A DNA stretch of 64,000 nt, from contig JASJCL010000007.1 in assembly GCA_030066015.1 (NCBI GenBank), positions 1 to 64,000 of the forward strand, in the 5' to 3' direction. Made by a program: the position numbers and the translations under genes. The notes under the pieces were generated by a model. That model saw only the letters and a list, made by a program, of their open reading frames with translations, was not told where the DNA came from and made no database searches. This DNA comes from Desulfosarcinaceae bacterium. GTDB taxonomy: Bacteria; Desulfobacterota; Desulfobacteria; Desulfobacterales; Desulfosarcinaceae. Below, in pieces: positions 26,201-35,742 of the stretch. The first letter of the stretch is position 1; every line of letters starts with the position of its first letter.

Positions 26201-27367
26201 TCAACTTGTCATGCCCCGGTTTTCATCTCTTACCCCTACTACCAGTTTGAAGAGGAGCGTTAAAATGATAGCCCCGATGCCATAGATCCCCATAGAAACG
26301 AGTAGCTCAAATGCCGTCGGAATGTAATCCACAGCCTGGTGCAGTGGCGTCGGGACGAAACCGCCGGCAACCAGCCCCATCCCTTTGTCGATCCAGGTCC
26401 CAATGAAAAGGGCGATGCAGGCTACGATGAGGATGCTGTTGTTGCGGCGGGTTTTGGGATTTAGTAGCAGAATCGCCGCCAGGCCCATCAGGGTCAGGGC
26501 CGTCCACATCCATGGCACCAGAAAATCGTGGCCGTCTATCCCGGAATAGAGATATTCAAAATGCGCCATGTGTTCCGGTACGCCGCTGTAAAAGACCACG
26601 AATACTTCGCAAAGCAGGAAAAACAGGTTGGCCAGTAGGCCATAGGTAGCAATCCTGGCCAGGGCCTGAATCGGTTCCTGGCCCATATCAAAGGTGCTGA
26701 CTCTGCGAATAAGGAAACACAAAAGGATCAGGAAGGCTGGGCCGGACGAGAAGGCGGAGGCCAGAAACCGCGGAGCCATCACGGCCGTCAACCAGAACCC
26801 CCGGCCGGCGAACCCGCAGTACAGAAATGCGGTGACGGTATGAATGGCAAAGGCCCATGGAATTGAAAGATAGATGAGCGGCTTTACCCAGTATGGCACC
26901 TTGGTGCCGTTGCGTTCTGCTTCCAGGACATTCCACCCCACCAGAATATTGAGAAAGAGATAGCCGTTCAGCACCAGCGCATCCCAGAAAACGACGGACC
27001 GGGGAGAAGGATATAAAAATACATTCAAAGCCCGCATCGGTTGCCCGATATCCACAAACAGGAACAGGCCGCACATGCAGATGGCGGCTACGGCGGTGAA
27101 TTCTCCAAGAATAGTAATTTTTCCAAATGCCTTATAGTCGTGCAGGTAATAGGGCAGGATCACCATGACCGCCGAGGCGGCCACGCCCACCAGGAACGTC
27201 AGCTGAGCGATATAGAATCCCCAGGAGACATCCCGGCTCAATCCGGTGACCGCCAGGCCAACACCGAATTGCACCATATAAGCGGCAAACCCAGCAGCAA
27301 TGACGAACAGCAGAAAGCCCAACCACATCCAGTAATAGCGGTTTCCCGTGACGACCAGTTCAAGCAT
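26201..27367 (-). CDS. NrfD/PsrC-family membrane quinol-interacting subunit (DsrP/HmeB-like)
   Basis: A 388-residue polytopic protein with about ten transmembrane helices. NrfD-family segments include VSWGFYIAQLTFLVGVAAS near residue 45, WDALVLNGYLFLNILVGWN and FVPTPLHQAVDYIPTAFELL near the end. Such subunits exchange electrons and protons with the quinone pool in DsrMKJOP, Hmc or Psr complexes. Here the usual Fe-S and cytochrome partners are missing next to it. The ATG overlaps the end of the upstream methyltransferase gene by 8 nt, with a GGGGGG-rich ribosome site. It is most like the DsrP branch, but the exact complex is unclear. Confidence 0.87.
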   Translation of the reverse strand: MLELVVTGNRYYWMWLGFLLFVIAAGFAAYMVQFGVGLAVTGLSRDVSWGFYIAQLTFLVGVAASAVMVILPYYLHDYKAFGKITILGEFTAVAAICMCGLFLFVDIGQPMRALNVFLYPSPRSVVFWDALVLNGYLFLNILVGWNVLEAERNGTKVPYWVKPLIYLSIPWAFAIHTVTAFLYCGFAGRGFWLTAVMAPRFLASAFSSGPAFLILLCFLIRRVSTFDMGQEPIQALARIATYGLLANLFFLLCEVFVVFYSGVPEHMAHFEYLYSGIDGHDFLVPWMWTALTLMGLAAILLLNPKTRRNNSILIVACIALFIGTWIDKGMGLVAGGFVPTPLHQAVDYIPTAFELLVSMGIYGIGAIILTLLFKLVVGVRDENRGMTS

Positions 27368-28253
27368 TGACCCCCCTTTCCTGAAAACACCTGGTTCGAC
27401 CGGCTTTCACAGCGACGGCGTAAAGTTCAACGCCACGGTTGGTATGTTTCCCCAACAACTCCGGAGCGTTCGCCCAACCGGAGGCCCTCAAAAACGGGAC
27501 TAGCTGGTCAGGTCTTATACTCCAACGCCAAGGCTCTCCAATCTTCGTGAGAAGCCACAAGATCAGTTCTTTACGTGGACCGGCATCTGGCCGACCGTCT
27601 TGATGGGTGGGGATGTATGTAAAGGCGAATCTGCTGTCTTCTGCGATTAGGGCACATTGAATGAACAACTCACGCACCGCTTGGGTCGACAGGTATTGCA
27701 GCAGTCCCTCGGCGATAATTAATGTTGAAGCGGATTCATCCCAGTTTTGATCGTCGCGCAGAACATCGGTCAGCCTATGCAGGCGCAATTCCTTCGCAAT
27801 TAGGTGAAGATTCGGGCGCGGTCCCATCTTTTCTATTCCTTTTGCTTTGAGAAGGGCAGTCGCCGGATGGTCGATTTCAAAAAAGGTCACATTGGGGAAT
27901 TCATACGAAAGACGCCACCCCATTGTGTCGTAGCCGGCACCCAACGTTAGGACTTGGACAACGCCTGCAGTTAAGCTCTCCCGCACCTGGCGATCAAAAA
28001 ATGCCTTCCGATGGGCAAATGCTTCAAACTGGCCAGGCATCATCCAGTCGAAGGCCTCACATACCCAGACCATCTGGGGGGACCGGTACAAGTTCACAGT
28101 CGTCGTACCGGCTGCTCCAGAGGTGACGAGCAGTTTTTCGGTTGCATCGATAATTCCAGGAGGAATGACGCCACTCATCTCAGGTTTTTCCCCCAACGTG
28201 AGGATGTTGAGCGCAACCTTTCTGGCGGTTTTGCTTGGGTGCCCGTTATTCAT
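27360..28253 (-). CDS. LCM-family SAM-dependent O-methyltransferase
   Basis: A 297-residue protein of the leucine carboxyl methyltransferase-like (PF04072) family. SAM-binding motif I is VQVLTLGAGYDTMGWRL, then the acidic VTFFEIDHPAT, and the family motif LIIAEGLLQYLS. AGGAAAATGTC precedes the ATG at 28253. Bacterial members often act on small carboxylates or polyketide-like compounds; the substrate here is unknown. It is translationally coupled to the NrfD gene, which is unexpected and could mean methylation of a quinone or small redox carrier, or merely chance operon formation. Confidence 0.87.
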   Translation of the reverse strand: MNNGHPSKTARKVALNILTLGEKPEMSGVIPPGIIDATEKLLVTSGAAGTTTVNLYRSPQMVWVCEAFDWMMPGQFEAFAHRKAFFDRQVRESLTAGVVQVLTLGAGYDTMGWRLSYEFPNVTFFEIDHPATALLKAKGIEKMGPRPNLHLIAKELRLHRLTDVLRDDQNWDESASTLIIAEGLLQYLSTQAVRELFIQCALIAEDSRFAFTYIPTHQDGRPDAGPRKELILWLLTKIGEPWRWSIRPDQLVPFLRASGWANAPELLGKHTNRGVELYAVAVKAGRTRCFQERGVNA

Positions 28254-28375
28254 GACATTTTCCTTCAGGCAATAATTCCATAGAGCTTTTTATTGGAGGA
28301 TCTCGAAAATGGCATCAAATCCCCAATCCTTTGTATTGCTCCTATACATTTTTTCAAGGTGATCCTGCCAAAGAC

Positions 28376-28657
28376 CTATCGCTCGACTTCATTCCATATC
28401 GTGTGATGGACCAGACCGACCGACTTAAGCTCTGTGACTATACGCAGCCCCAGAGAACTTCCGCCGGTGTGAGTCTTTTTCCCTCTGTGAAATAAAACAA
28501 TACAGATATCAGTCTCAAGGTTTTCACGGTGGAATACCCGAATATCATCTCTGCCGGCACCTCTTGCCACATCCGTCATCAGCCCCTTTAGGGTTTTGGT
28601 CAGTATCCTAATCTCACTACCAGCCGAACGTACCATGATTACTTCTATCCATTTCAT
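28376..28657 (-). CDS. Small conserved-looking protein (93 aa)
   Basis: MKWIEVIMVRSAGSEIRILT opens a 93-residue protein with alternating strands and helices and no membrane segment. TGAGGGAA precedes the ATG at 28657 at good spacing. The shape resembles small alpha/beta-barrel stress proteins, but I do not recognise a family. It lies upstream of the LCM-NrfD pair on the same strand, 122 nt away, and may be in the same transcription unit. Confidence 0.6.
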   Translation of the reverse strand: MKWIEVIMVRSAGSEIRILTKTLKGLMTDVARGAGRDDIRVFHRENLETDICIVLFHRGKKTHTGGSSLGLRIVTELKSVGLVHHTIWNEVER

Positions 28658-29097
28658 GAAGTTCTTCCCTCAATTACCCCTGACGGTTTGAAAGCTATGA
28701 CGCTGTTACACTTAGAGAAAAATGAACCAAGCCGGTGAAGTGACTTGTTACCCGGGATGACGCGGGAGCGTCCGAGTTTTGCGAGTCGGGCAGCCCTGAC
28801 TTGAGCCATGACTTCCGCATGCCGCTGTAGGATGTGAGTTCATAGGAGGTAATCGTTCATTCCATTGTGCCCTTTCGACGAGTGTATTCATTTACCAGCG
28901 GTGTTTTTTCAGTTGTCCTCTTTAAACAGCAAAGGGCGAGCCAAAACTAATTATGCAATAATTACAAGTATATGAAGTTTTTTACTGATAATGTGTTGTT
29001 ATATTTAAAAAGAATTGTTGTGCTATTGAACAAAGTTGGATTAAAATTGTTAATTATCACAAAAGGAATAACTCTCGCGAAATGCTGAAGGCCCCCA
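28658..29097. other. Intergenic region between divergent units
   Basis: About 440 nt, AT-rich toward the plus-strand gene at 29098. No open frame with a ribosome site was found. It must hold promoters in both directions. I saw no clear sigma-54 or operator motif. Confidence 0.5.
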
Positions 29098-30654
29098 ATG
29101 GTCAACCCAAACGAATTCTTTCGAGAAATCACCCTGAAGTTATGCGGCCATCTTGAGATCGAAGAGGGGCTGCACGCCTGTATCAAATATCTTTCTGCGC
29201 ACTTACCCGTCGATTACATCTATCTGGAAAAATACGAAGAAGATCTTGGCGCCATGCGATACATCGCCCGTGCGAATTCTGAAAAAGGTGAACGGATGAG
29301 CGTCCTGGTGCCAATGTCAACACAGGCCAAGGCCCAGGCAGCAGAGGATCTCGAGGATATCAATGACATCTCAAAATCTGTTTTCATCATCAATAACTCT
29401 GAAGAACATCCTATGGCGAGGGATCTGTTAAAAGCGTTAGATCATCCCCCCTCCTCTATTCTGGGCATTATGCTGACTATTGGTGGAGAGTTCGCGGGTG
29501 CTGTTATTTTGGCCGCAGAAGGCGTCGGCCGTTTCAATGATCAGCATGCAAAACTCTTTGGTGCTTTGAAGGAACCGTTTTTTGTGGCCATGTCCAACGC
29601 CCTCAAGCATCGCGAAGTGCTGAAGCTCAAGGATATGCTGGCGGATGACAATCGGTATCTGCATAGTGAACTACACAGGATGACGGGTGATGAGATCGTG
29701 GGGTCGAACTTTGGCCTCAAGCGGGTGATGAACCGGGTGCAGCAAGTTGCCTCCTTGGACAGTCCAGTTCTGATTCTGGGGGAAACAGGCACCGGGAAAG
29801 ATATGATCGCCCATGCCATCCACAATTCATCTACCCGCAGCAGCGGGCCTTTCGTGAGCATCAATTGCGGCGCCATACCGGATTCACTGATAGACAGCGA
29901 ACTGTTCGGACATGAAAAAGGTGCCTTCACAGGGGCGTTGTCCCAAAAAAGGGGCCGTTTCGAACGTGCCAACAAGGGGACCATATTCCTCGATGAAATC
30001 GGTGAACTGCCGGCTGCCGCCCAAGTGAGGCTTTTGAGGGTTCTTCAGAGCCGTGAAATAGAACGGGTGGGTGGGGTGGAAACAATTTCGTTGGATATAC
30101 GCGTTATTGCGGCCACCAATCGAAACCTGGAAGAGATGGTTAAAAACAGGAAATTTCGCGAGGATTTGTGGTTTCGACTGAATGTATTCCCCATATTGGT
30201 CCCGTCGCTACGCCATCGCAAAAGCGATATTCCTTCCCTCGTCCAGCATTTCATCGATCGCAAAGCAAAAGAACTCAAGATCGCTGTCGCACCGACATTG
30301 GGGAGCGGTGCCATCGACTCCTTGATTGCCTACGACTGGCCGGGTAACGTGCGGGAGCTTGAAAATGTCATTGAGCGCGCCATGATAATCCACAGGGACA
30401 ACCCGCTCCGCTTCGATGATTTGGGGCTTTCCCCGGTTGCGCCGGTGGACACTGCAGCCCTCGACGCCAAGGACGAAATGATGACGCTCGACGCAATGGT
30501 CAAAGGGCATATCCAACGAGTACTTACGTTGACCGAGGGTAAGATCCACGGGCCCGGCGGTGCGGGTGAGATTCTCGGGGTGAATCCCGATACACTACGA
30601 TCTAAAATGAGAAAACTGGGTATCCCATTTCGGAAGAAAAAGAAGAAAGTCTGA
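29098..30654 (+). CDS. Sigma-54-dependent activator with GAF sensor domain
   Basis: A 518-residue bacterial enhancer-binding protein. An N-terminal GAF-like domain occupies about residues 10-170. The AAA+ domain (about 200-430) has Walker A GETGTGKD, the sigma-54-contact GAFTGA and Walker B-type GTIFLDEIGELP. A Fis-type helix-turn-helix near the C-terminus (AGEILGVNPDTLRSKMRKLG) is followed by a Lys-rich tail. No receiver domain is present, so it probably senses a small molecule through GAF, as FhlA does. The ATG at 29098 follows GAAGG. Its targets are unknown. Confidence 0.93.
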   Translation: MVNPNEFFREITLKLCGHLEIEEGLHACIKYLSAHLPVDYIYLEKYEEDLGAMRYIARANSEKGERMSVLVPMSTQAKAQAAEDLEDINDISKSVFIINNSEEHPMARDLLKALDHPPSSILGIMLTIGGEFAGAVILAAEGVGRFNDQHAKLFGALKEPFFVAMSNALKHREVLKLKDMLADDNRYLHSELHRMTGDEIVGSNFGLKRVMNRVQQVASLDSPVLILGETGTGKDMIAHAIHNSSTRSSGPFVSINCGAIPDSLIDSELFGHEKGAFTGALSQKRGRFERANKGTIFLDEIGELPAAAQVRLLRVLQSREIERVGGVETISLDIRVIAATNRNLEEMVKNRKFREDLWFRLNVFPILVPSLRHRKSDIPSLVQHFIDRKAKELKIAVAPTLGSGAIDSLIAYDWPGNVRELENVIERAMIIHRDNPLRFDDLGLSPVAPVDTAALDAKDEMMTLDAMVKGHIQRVLTLTEGKIHGPGGAGEILGVNPDTLRSKMRKLGIPFRKKKKKV

Positions 30655-31010
30655 AGGTAAAAGATTAAAGCAGGTACGGTGGGAATAGCATCAAATTATC
30701 CCTTAATCGTCCACCACCTGGAGAACACTGCCCACGCATCATTGCGCCACTACCTCAACTGCTGATTTCACCGATCTGGCCGAGATGTCGGGATGTGGAT
30801 TCCTACCGATAAAAATGTGGTGTTGGCTCTAAAAATATTTGATTCGTCCGGTTAAAAATGCAATTGGGGTATTATACCACTTCAGTGGGCCAGATTCATA
30901 TATTGGCTCAGGACGTTCGCAGCGCGCTCTCTCCCACCTTCAAGCGTTGATTAAGCACCTAACGATCACAGTTTTACCGAATCCTGATACGCCAGCCTAA
31001 AGGGGGTCAT
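30655..31010. other. Intergenic region before the EEP gene
   Basis: About 355 nt with no supported gene. The 30830-30885 part is AT-rich and could hold the promoter of the next gene. I see no repeat or RNA gene. Confidence 0.5.
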
Positions 31011-32180
31011 ATGGACCTGAACATTGCTTTTTGGAACCTCGGGAACCTGTTTGACACGATCGATAGTCCCATTTCGCAGGATTTTGAGTTCACACCCGAT
31101 AAAGGATGGACTGCAGAAACCCAAACCGCAAAAATTGGCAATCTCGCTGCCGTAATCAATCAGATGTTCGACGGCAACGGACCCGACCTTCTTGGGATCT
31201 GTGAAGTCGAGAACGAAGCAGTACTTAAAAAGCTTGTAGAGGCTGTGACCGTTAGAAATGATCTTGCAATTTTACAATTCGAAGATGGGCCGGATATCCG
31301 TGGTATTGATTGTGCGTTAGTGTACAGCGACCAGAAGTTTGAACCGATCCGATTCACCGACCCAGAGCCACCAGCGCCAAAAGGGCACCTCATCCACAAC
31401 CGCTACCCCACCCGCGACATTTTCGAAGCACCGCTCAAGGTACTTGATAACGATGCAGAACTCATCGTTTACATAAACCACTGGCCCTCACGCAGCCGCG
31501 GTCGCTACAAAACAGAATCCCTTCGGATAGCAGCGGCCTATCACTTGGGACGCCTCATCGATCAAAGGCTCAAGATGACCCGCCAGGAGTTACTAGCATT
31601 GCCGGACACGGCTGCATCCATGAACCTGCTGCAAGCACGGTGGAACCGGAACATCCTCGCCATGGGCGACTTTAACGATGAGCCCTTTAACCGCAGCGTA
31701 ATGGAGGAATTGCGTGCGTCAAGCGGGTTGGACAAACTCGAAGAGCCTGTAGAAAGGTCTGGGACATACGAACACATCCCAGATGTAGTGCCCTACGCCA
31801 AACTCCAAGCGTCGCTCTTTAATTGCATGTGGCCGACTGTCGCAACGCCGGACAGAGGCTCCTACTTCTACGGCAGCAGCATTCCCACCATGAACATGTT
31901 GGATCAGTTTTTGGTCACCCGCGGACTGTATTACGGATTATCCGGTCTGAAAATGATCAGAGACACTGCTTATGTACCCGCTGTACACCCCGATGAGCCG
32001 CCCATTGAAATGGAAGAAGACACCATCTGGACAGATGTTTTTGATTCTGACCTCATGATTACATCAAAAGACAAGCGACGGCCCAAAAAGTTCAAATTCG
32101 AAATGAAAGACGGTCACGCAAGGCACAACAATGGTTACAGTGATCACTTTCCCATCGTTACAGCCATGGAGGTGCTGTGA
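31011..32180 (+). CDS. Endonuclease/exonuclease/phosphatase (EEP) family protein
   Basis: A 389-residue cytoplasmic protein with the EEP-fold metal and catalytic motifs: IAFWNLGNLFDTID at the start, LLGICEVENEAVL (metal Glu), YINHWPSRSRGRYKTESLR, AMGDFNDEP and the terminal YSDHFPIVTAM (catalytic Asp-His). Family members cleave DNA, RNA, phosphoinositides or sphingolipids, so the substrate is open. There is no signal peptide. AAAGGGGGT precedes the ATG. Confidence 0.88.
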   Translation: MDLNIAFWNLGNLFDTIDSPISQDFEFTPDKGWTAETQTAKIGNLAAVINQMFDGNGPDLLGICEVENEAVLKKLVEAVTVRNDLAILQFEDGPDIRGIDCALVYSDQKFEPIRFTDPEPPAPKGHLIHNRYPTRDIFEAPLKVLDNDAELIVYINHWPSRSRGRYKTESLRIAAAYHLGRLIDQRLKMTRQELLALPDTAASMNLLQARWNRNILAMGDFNDEPFNRSVMEELRASSGLDKLEEPVERSGTYEHIPDVVPYAKLQASLFNCMWPTVATPDRGSYFYGSSIPTMNMLDQFLVTRGLYYGLSGLKMIRDTAYVPAVHPDEPPIEMEEDTIWTDVFDSDLMITSKDKRRPKKFKFEMKDGHARHNNGYSDHFPIVTAMEVL

Positions 32181-32332
32181 CCGGTATATCGTCGTTCCTC
32201 TTCAAGGTACGGAAGCGATAAATATATAAGGTTCGGTAGTAAAGAGCTGTTCGTGTTCAGCACGCTAAACCATAAAAGCCATGTTAGAACTCGGATAGGA
32301 CGCAAAAGTCGTCGCCTAATAGGAGGCATGAA

Positions 32333-33328
32333 ATGGAAGCATCCGGTGGTAAGAAGTTATTTTTTGGAATGTATCTATGCAGTATAATAGCCATTATTGC
32401 CTATTGTCTTGTATCGATATGGGATGTTCCTTCTGGGGCATCGGAGAATGTTTGGGAAACGTCTTACCCGTTTATTAGACCAGAACTGATTATTCACCAT
32501 GAAGTACGATTAATCCTGCTGGTTCTATTGGCAGGTGCAATGGGGAGCTGTATCCATGTAGCAACTTCATTTGCAACATACGTTGGCAACAAGAGTTTGG
32601 TAGATAGTTGGTACTGGTGGTACCTATTAAGACCCTTCATTGGAATGGCGCTTGCCCTGGTGTTTTATTTTGCGATCAGAGGAGGCCTTCTTCTCGTAAC
32701 CGGGGCCAACGACGATTCTTCACTGAATCCTTTCGGAATAGCCGCTTTATCTGGGCTTGTCGGCATGTTCTCAAAACAGGCGACGGATAAGCTCAGCGAT
32801 GTTTTTTCGACCCTTTTCAAGACAGATCAAGGTGATGAAGAACGGGCCAACAATTTGGCCTCCATGCGCCCAGTGCGAGAGTTAATGCTTGGTATTAACA
32901 AAATCTCCGCGTACGAGATGAAAGCAGATGAGGAGGATAATCAAGTAGGGATCAAAGAACTCCACGCAATGCTTCGAGGAGGCGTAACCCGAATTATAAT
33001 ACTCTATCCGGATAGGGCTGTTAAATATGTGATTCACCAAAGCATGCTTTTTAAATTCATCTCAAATAAACTCATCGAAAATACTGGTTCTCCAGTTGAT
33101 GTGGCGACGCTTAAATTGGACGATTTTTTGCAGTTTGAAGATATGCGTCAATTGGTGGAAGGATCATTGGCATTTGTATCTGAAAGTGCGGCATTGGGGG
33201 ATGCCAAGAAGGTGATGGAGCAGACAGATTACTGTCAAGATGTATTCGTTACCAAAAACGGAGGAAAGAAGGAGCCTGTCTTGGGATGGTTAACCAACAA
33301 TGATATTGCGCGCTATTCTAAGGCATAA
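32333..33328 (+). CDS. Membrane protein with C-terminal CBS-like domain
   Basis: A 331-residue protein. Three transmembrane segments lie in the first about 150 residues (YLCSIIAIIAYCLVSIW; VRLILLVLLAGAMGSCIHVA; GMALALVFYFAIRGGLLLV). The cytoplasmic part has two CBS-like halves (AMLRGGVTRIIILYPDRAVK and VFVTKNGGKKEPVLGWLTNN). CBS pairs often bind adenine nucleotides. AGGAGG is close to the ATG. No exact family recognised. It may be a nucleotide-sensing membrane protein. Confidence 0.75.
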   Translation: MEASGGKKLFFGMYLCSIIAIIAYCLVSIWDVPSGASENVWETSYPFIRPELIIHHEVRLILLVLLAGAMGSCIHVATSFATYVGNKSLVDSWYWWYLLRPFIGMALALVFYFAIRGGLLLVTGANDDSSLNPFGIAALSGLVGMFSKQATDKLSDVFSTLFKTDQGDEERANNLASMRPVRELMLGINKISAYEMKADEEDNQVGIKELHAMLRGGVTRIIILYPDRAVKYVIHQSMLFKFISNKLIENTGSPVDVATLKLDDFLQFEDMRQLVEGSLAFVSESAALGDAKKVMEQTDYCQDVFVTKNGGKKEPVLGWLTNNDIARYSKA

Positions 33329-33474
33329 TCATCTCATCACGGCGCTTTTTACCCAACTCAAAGGTTTCCATCGGCCGTCAGCCTTGATTACGATAGCCGC
33401 GCTGCGGGCGGTGACGGTCATCGTGTTCCAACCATTCTTTCTGATCCTTTTGAAGTGCCGCCGTTAAAGAAGAA

Positions 33475-35028
33475 ATGGGACCATTTATGAGGAATTCAGT
33501 GAACCAGGAAGATGTGATCTACTTCATCGTTACAGATCGCTTCTTTGGGCAAAATAAACGATCGGTGGATCCATCAGACACCAGTATTCATGGCGGTACC
33601 TTAGATGGGATCATCGAGAAGCTCGATTACCTCATTGAGCTTGGTGTGACAACCATCTGGGTAACCCCCGTCTATGAAAATATTCCCAACCTTGAGGGCT
33701 CAGAACCATACCATTACTACTGGCCACAGTCTTTTGAGCGATTAGACACACGTCTCTTGGATGGTACCCATCTACCCCAATCGACAGATATCAGCACTTT
33801 CGGTAGGTTCGTGGAAGCCTGCGAAGCCAAAGGACTGAAGGTCGTTCTGGACATGGTTGTCAATCACGCCGGCTATGGTGCACAAGACAAATTTCCGCCC
33901 AATTGGTTCAATGTCGGCGGTTCAGGAGATACCGAAGGGGAGCTAGCGGGGCTTCCGGACTTTGATCACCGGAACCCAGAGGTAACGGACTTTTTCCTCA
34001 ACAACATCGAGGATTGGATCACCCATGGCAAGGTCACCAATATCCGGATGGATACGGTAAAGCACGTGCACCCACTGTTCTGGCACTATTTTAAAACCCA
34101 GATTCGGGGCGAATATTCCGACAGCCAGCTTATCGGGGAAGTGTTGTTCGAGGGGAAGGAGGATATCAAAGCGCTACTAAAATATCAGAACTACCACGAC
34201 TTTGACTCCATTTTCGACTTTCCGCTCTGTACTGCCTTGAGATCGACGCTTGTTCACGATCAAAGCATCAAGCATTGGCTGGCCAGACCACGGTTGGATG
34301 ATGACGAACCCAAAGGTGTTCTCGATGATGATAACCCATTTAAAGAGGGGTATCGCAACGCCAACAGGCTGGTGACCCTGCTCGATAACCATGATTTAGA
34401 GCGTCGCATCATGAGCCATGCACGATCGAAACACCAAGGGGAAGGGGAGGGGCTGGATTGGGCCATCCGCGTGACAAAGCTTTGCCTGGGAGCCCTGTTC
34501 ACCGTTCGCGGGATTCCCCAGCTGTATTACGGAACCGAAATCGGTCTCGAAGGATGGAAGGCAGCGGACGACAGAGACCTGAGGCGGGATTTTTCTTGGG
34601 ACGTTATTGGACCGGACCAACACCCCAAACCCCAGTTTCGCAAGGAACACGAGATCTACGAATGGACGCGGGATCTGATCCAACTGCGTAAAAGCAGCTC
34701 GGCTCTGAAATATGGAACCACGATTACCTTGTGGGCCGATGACCTGGTCTATGCTTTTTTACGCATCGCCACAGACGATGTTGCCCTCGTCATCATCAAT
34801 AACGGCTATCTCTCCATGCCAACACCCATACAGCTGCCGCTCAATCAGGAATTACTCCCCAACCGCGTAGTGAACATGATTGCAGGTGAACTGCGACATT
34901 GGCGCTCGGAACAGCCTTTAGCCGTGCGCAACAACCGTGTCGAGCTATCCGTAGCCGGTAAAACCATTGACATATATCGCCGCCGATCATCGGCATCCAT
35001 AGTCAATGCGCCAGGTAAAGTAGGATAG
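33475..35028 (+). CDS. GH13 alpha-amylase-family enzyme
   Basis: A 517-residue glycoside hydrolase or transglycosidase. The four GH13 regions are visible: DMVVNH (I), NIRMDTVKHV with the nucleophile Asp (II), IGEVLF with the acid/base Glu (III) and LLDNHD (IV). Region II starts NIR instead of the usual GFR. A C-terminal beta domain follows. No signal peptide is present, so it acts on cytoplasmic alpha-glucans or maltooligosaccharides, as neopullulanase/cyclomaltodextrinase-like enzymes do. The start could be the ATG at 33475 or 33487. Confidence 0.9.
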   Translation: MGPFMRNSVNQEDVIYFIVTDRFFGQNKRSVDPSDTSIHGGTLDGIIEKLDYLIELGVTTIWVTPVYENIPNLEGSEPYHYYWPQSFERLDTRLLDGTHLPQSTDISTFGRFVEACEAKGLKVVLDMVVNHAGYGAQDKFPPNWFNVGGSGDTEGELAGLPDFDHRNPEVTDFFLNNIEDWITHGKVTNIRMDTVKHVHPLFWHYFKTQIRGEYSDSQLIGEVLFEGKEDIKALLKYQNYHDFDSIFDFPLCTALRSTLVHDQSIKHWLARPRLDDDEPKGVLDDDNPFKEGYRNANRLVTLLDNHDLERRIMSHARSKHQGEGEGLDWAIRVTKLCLGALFTVRGIPQLYYGTEIGLEGWKAADDRDLRRDFSWDVIGPDQHPKPQFRKEHEIYEWTRDLIQLRKSSSALKYGTTITLWADDLVYAFLRIATDDVALVIINNGYLSMPTPIQLPLNQELLPNRVVNMIAGELRHWRSEQPLAVRNNRVELSVAGKTIDIYRRRSSASIVNAPGKVG

Positions 35029-35471
35029 GGGGGAGCGCATATAAAAATGGCAGGATCGCGTTAATAACCATACAATCAGCAACCAATGAGAAAATGCTAT
35101 GATTCCCTGTTCCAGCAGTCCCCCATAAGACAGATGATTGACAGATAGTATGACCTATGGTAGCGAAAAAATACACACCACTCATCATAATGCTTTGCAT
35201 TTCACGAAGACCCTCATCTGCACTCCAGTTGCGTCCATTAAGGCTGCTCTGAGCACCCGCCTATAAGTCCACACAGCGTTGATCATTTCATGATTGCGCA
35301 GTCATGTTCCACCTAAAATCGGTCGATCCGATGCCGCCAACAATCGATTGGCCGTCGGTGACCTTCTATTTTCTAGCGCTAGTCTGCAACCGTCTTTATT
35401 GTGGATTTGAGTTAGCCTGCGTCAGCTGGATGCTTGCGGCGCATAAACCAACAACGCAAAGGAGGTAAGAA
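35029..35471. other. Intergenic region before the small protein/radical SAM pair
   Basis: About 440 nt without a credible gene; the short minus frames lack ribosome sites. The last 60 nt must include the promoter and the strong GGAGG of the next gene. Confidence 0.5.
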
Positions 35472-35684
35472 ATGGCCAACAACATTGAACTGCCCTACGA
35501 GCTCGTTTTCAAGAAGGATTGGGTTTGGGATCCGCCACCACCGTTCCTGCAAAAGATGGAAATTCAGGATATTGCCCGCATGGCCGTAACGCAGCTCAGA
35601 ATGCAACATGGGATACTGAAGCTGCAGGAGGAGGCTCTCGAGGAAACGCTCAAAATAGTGAGTCGCTACGCAGACATGCGTTAA
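35472..35684 (+). CDS. 70-aa protein next to a B12-type radical SAM gene
   Basis: The ATG at 35472 has an excellent AAAGGAGGTAAGAA leader. The product has an N-terminal part with an aromatic/proline patch (KKDWVWDPPPPFLQKM, about residues 15-30) and a long helix to the end (RMQHGILKLQEEALEETLKI). There is no cysteine, signal or transmembrane segment. It is 58 nt upstream of the radical SAM gene, the position of a peptide substrate or small partner protein. No family recognised. Either a RiPP-like precursor or a helper subunit is possible. Confidence 0.75.
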   Translation: MANNIELPYELVFKKDWVWDPPPPFLQKMEIQDIARMAVTQLRMQHGILKLQEEALEETLKIVSRYADMR

Positions 35685-35742
35685 CTGGACTTGATGGATC
35701 CCAATTTTTTCTTGTGCGGATGCAATTGGTTGCGTGACACTT

